From the NCBI GenBank assembly GCA_025786725.1, contig JAHLTZ010000002.1:620001-684000 (forward strand): a DNA stretch of 64,000 nucleotides. Direction: 5' to 3'. The position numbers were made by a program, and so were the translations under genes. Each line of letters begins with the position of its first letter. The stretch's first letter is position 1. Below, in pieces: positions 62,135 through 64,000 of the stretch. The notes below the pieces were generated by a model that saw nothing but the letters and a program-made list of their open reading frames with translations, searched no databases and was not told the DNA's origin. The DNA comes from Syncephalis fuscata (taxonomy: Eukaryota; Zoopagomycota; Zoopagomycetes; Zoopagales; Piptocephalidaceae).

Positions 62135-64000
62135 ATGCTTCGTTTAAATTCTATTTTTTTGGTTGCTGCAATATTTTTGGCATCCGTGTCGGCAGCACCT
62201 ACTTCAGATGATTTTAGTAGATTAGAAAAAAATAGTGCTATAGCACCTATCAAGCCAGTGTATTACAACAAAGGAGCCAGTAAATTCTCCTTGAGTGACC
62301 TTACTGCATCAGAAACTAATACTGATGATATTGTTACCAAAAGTATATCTAATTGGCTGACGAAAACAACTGATATCAATGACAACTTAAGAAAGAGTGT
62401 TAATGAACTCTTTGACAATTTAACAAGTAACGTCGAGAAAGTTACAAGTAATAGCAAAGATGCTTTAACTTTTATCAATGACACTGGACGTGGGATGGCT
62501 CATGAACGAACAGCAGTATTAGCTGGCGACTCTAGCCAGCCAACCGAACTAGACAACCAATCAACAGCTACTCATGCAACCAATCATCGAGTCAATAGAG
62601 CATCAAATAATCAAATTATTCAACGTATCGAAAAAGCTATTAAATTGCTTTCTACTTCACCTAAACATAAAAATAAACGCGTTAGTAAACAAGTCAACAA
62701 AAAGAAAATAGAACGCGCTTTAGCATTATTATCGGGCATTTCTGATAAGCTTCGTAATCACACAACTCCAGAACAAATACTTGCCGCTCTTTCTTCAACG
62801 ACCAAACCTGGTCTTTCTGATTCAAAAATGGCTACTGGAGCCCATAGTACTGATGCCGAAACAAGTACCAACGCTCAAGTTAGCGCTGCATCTTTACCAC
62901 CAGTGGATCAGCCCAACGGCAAGCCACCAAGTAATGAAGGAAACCCGCCAGTATTTCAAGATAGCCAAGATTTTCCAAAGCAGCGACGTCAGAACTGCCT
63001 ACTAATACTCCACCCACTCCAGAGGCCATGGAATCAACGGCGCAAGCGGCCGATACTATGCGGGTGACATCAAGTCAGTTAAGAATGCCGGTAAATGATA
63101 ATGAAAGTAGTACAGAGACGCCAGATATTGCATTGTCCACTAATCCTATGATTCAGTACCAGCAAACTACACCAGAGACCTCCACAATGCCGGTGACCAG
63201 ACCCTCGACTGACCAGCCATGTCTAGCATTAACACACCCCTGGCATTTAATACGGTGCCCATGACAACTGACACTTTTAATAATAAATGACGCCGCAAAG
63301 TGTAACTACTTTGCCCATGACGACAGCGTCCGTAGCCAATCTAGCCAATGATTTCACAACTACCACTCCATCTTTAATGGATAATACGGTAACAATGATG
63401 GCGCCATCCAATTCGATGCCTGGATTAGCGCCTGATTCTATGATGGTTGCCACGCAGCCTTCTACCGCCAAAGTATCATTTGATACAATGATGTCCGCGC
63501 CTGGCTCAACTATGAATGTAGCGCCGACTCATCCATTTTCATCAGCAACAACGCCTCACTTTCCAGTTACTATGTCACAGCCATTAACGGAGTCGATGCC
63601 TAGTGCACAAATGCCTAGTAGGTTTATATTTTATTATTTAACATTTTTATTAATTCTTTTTGTATAGCCATGCCATTTACTAATCCAAGTCAAAGCAACG
63701 CAAACCAAGCATCATTTGGCCATCATCCATTTGGCTTGTCTCCATTTGGCGTATCTCCACTTGGTGATCCATTTGGTCACCATTTTAGCCATTATCCATT
63801 TGGCCATCATCATTTTGGCAGTCCGTTCGGTAATCCATTTGGCAATCCATTCGGCGTGTCTCCATTCGGCAACTCCTTCTTACATCATCCGGAACCATTC
63901 TTTCCGCACTTTGGCTTCGATCCATTCTTCAAACATGGCCTAGAATTCTCTGGTACCGGTCCTGAGTTGCGATTCTCTGACGACTTTTATCATCACAGAC
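62135..64000 (+). CDS. Secreted protein with His and Pro-Phe-Gly repeats, partial
   Basis: A signal peptide (MLRLNSIFLVAAIFLASVSA) is followed by a helical, charged region with possible N-glycosylation sites, then a Met/Thr/Pro/Ser-rich region. After an intron at about 63619-63667 comes a C-terminal region of short repeats PFG/NPFG/HHPFG/SPFG mixed with His (SPFGVSPLGDPFGHHFSHYP). It is still open at the window end, so the C-terminus is missing. Three frame breaks, near 62981, 63220 and 63289, each fit one missing A in an A-run (for example CCA-ATG and AAA-ATG). The His/Phe/Gly repeat style recalls structural or metal-binding extracellular proteins. No homologue recognised. Confidence 0.6.

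Overview
This is a stretch of a eukaryotic nuclear genome. The evidence is many short introns (mostly about 45-75 bp, GTAAGT-like donors, CTAAT-type branch sites, TAG acceptors) inside genes of the eukaryotic core machinery, AT-rich spacers and one tRNA gene. A membrane-anchored GH9 endoglucanase, a Ctr copper transporter, an Rrt8/EI24-type membrane protein and a group of signal-peptide proteins with Pro/Ser/Thr-rich tails suggest an early-diverging filamentous fungus. This is inferred from gene content alone, and a fungus-like protist is not excluded.

Layout. From 1 to 36 kb lies a fairly compact housekeeping region arranged mostly as head-to-head and tail-to-tail pairs: an mS27-like mitochondrial protein, CPSF30, an amino-acid permease with a possible upstream ORF, mitochondrial uS9, MCM3, a very large disordered PRRC2/BAT2-type protein, an F-box-like protein, CENP-L with a nearby truncated copy, NOP14, NPL4, USB1, a Ctr copper transporter and an EI24/Rrt8-like protein. 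From 36 to 45 kb the sequence is sparse and AT-rich, with an orphan receptor-like multi-pass membrane gene, a broken coding region and a tRNA-Ala. From 45 to 48 kb lies a sphingomyelin-synthase-like PAP2 enzyme with a long acidic N-terminus. From 52 kb to the end nearly every gene encodes a secreted or surface protein: a repeat peptide precursor with dibasic sites, three small secreted proteins, the GH9 enzyme, a mucin-like type I membrane protein, and a secreted protein with Pro-Phe-Gly and His repeats that runs off the end.

Two properties cut across the window. First, many otherwise convincing genes contain single-base frame breaks, nearly all explained by one base missing from a short homopolymer. 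They are dense at 0.6-12 kb, 40-48 kb and 52-64 kb, and none is seen in the genes at 23.7-36.5 kb or in the GH9 gene. The likeliest cause is local sequence error, so the affected genes are annotated as genes, not pseudogenes. Second, of 21 gene stop codons I could place, none is TGA.

Functionally, the first half covers RNA 3'-end processing (CPSF30, USB1), ribosome biogenesis and mitochondrial translation (NOP14, uS9m, mS27-like), replication (MCM3), kinetochore (CENP-L) and protein extraction for degradation (NPL4). The last 12 kb looks like a secretome neighbourhood, probably for interaction with a substrate or host.
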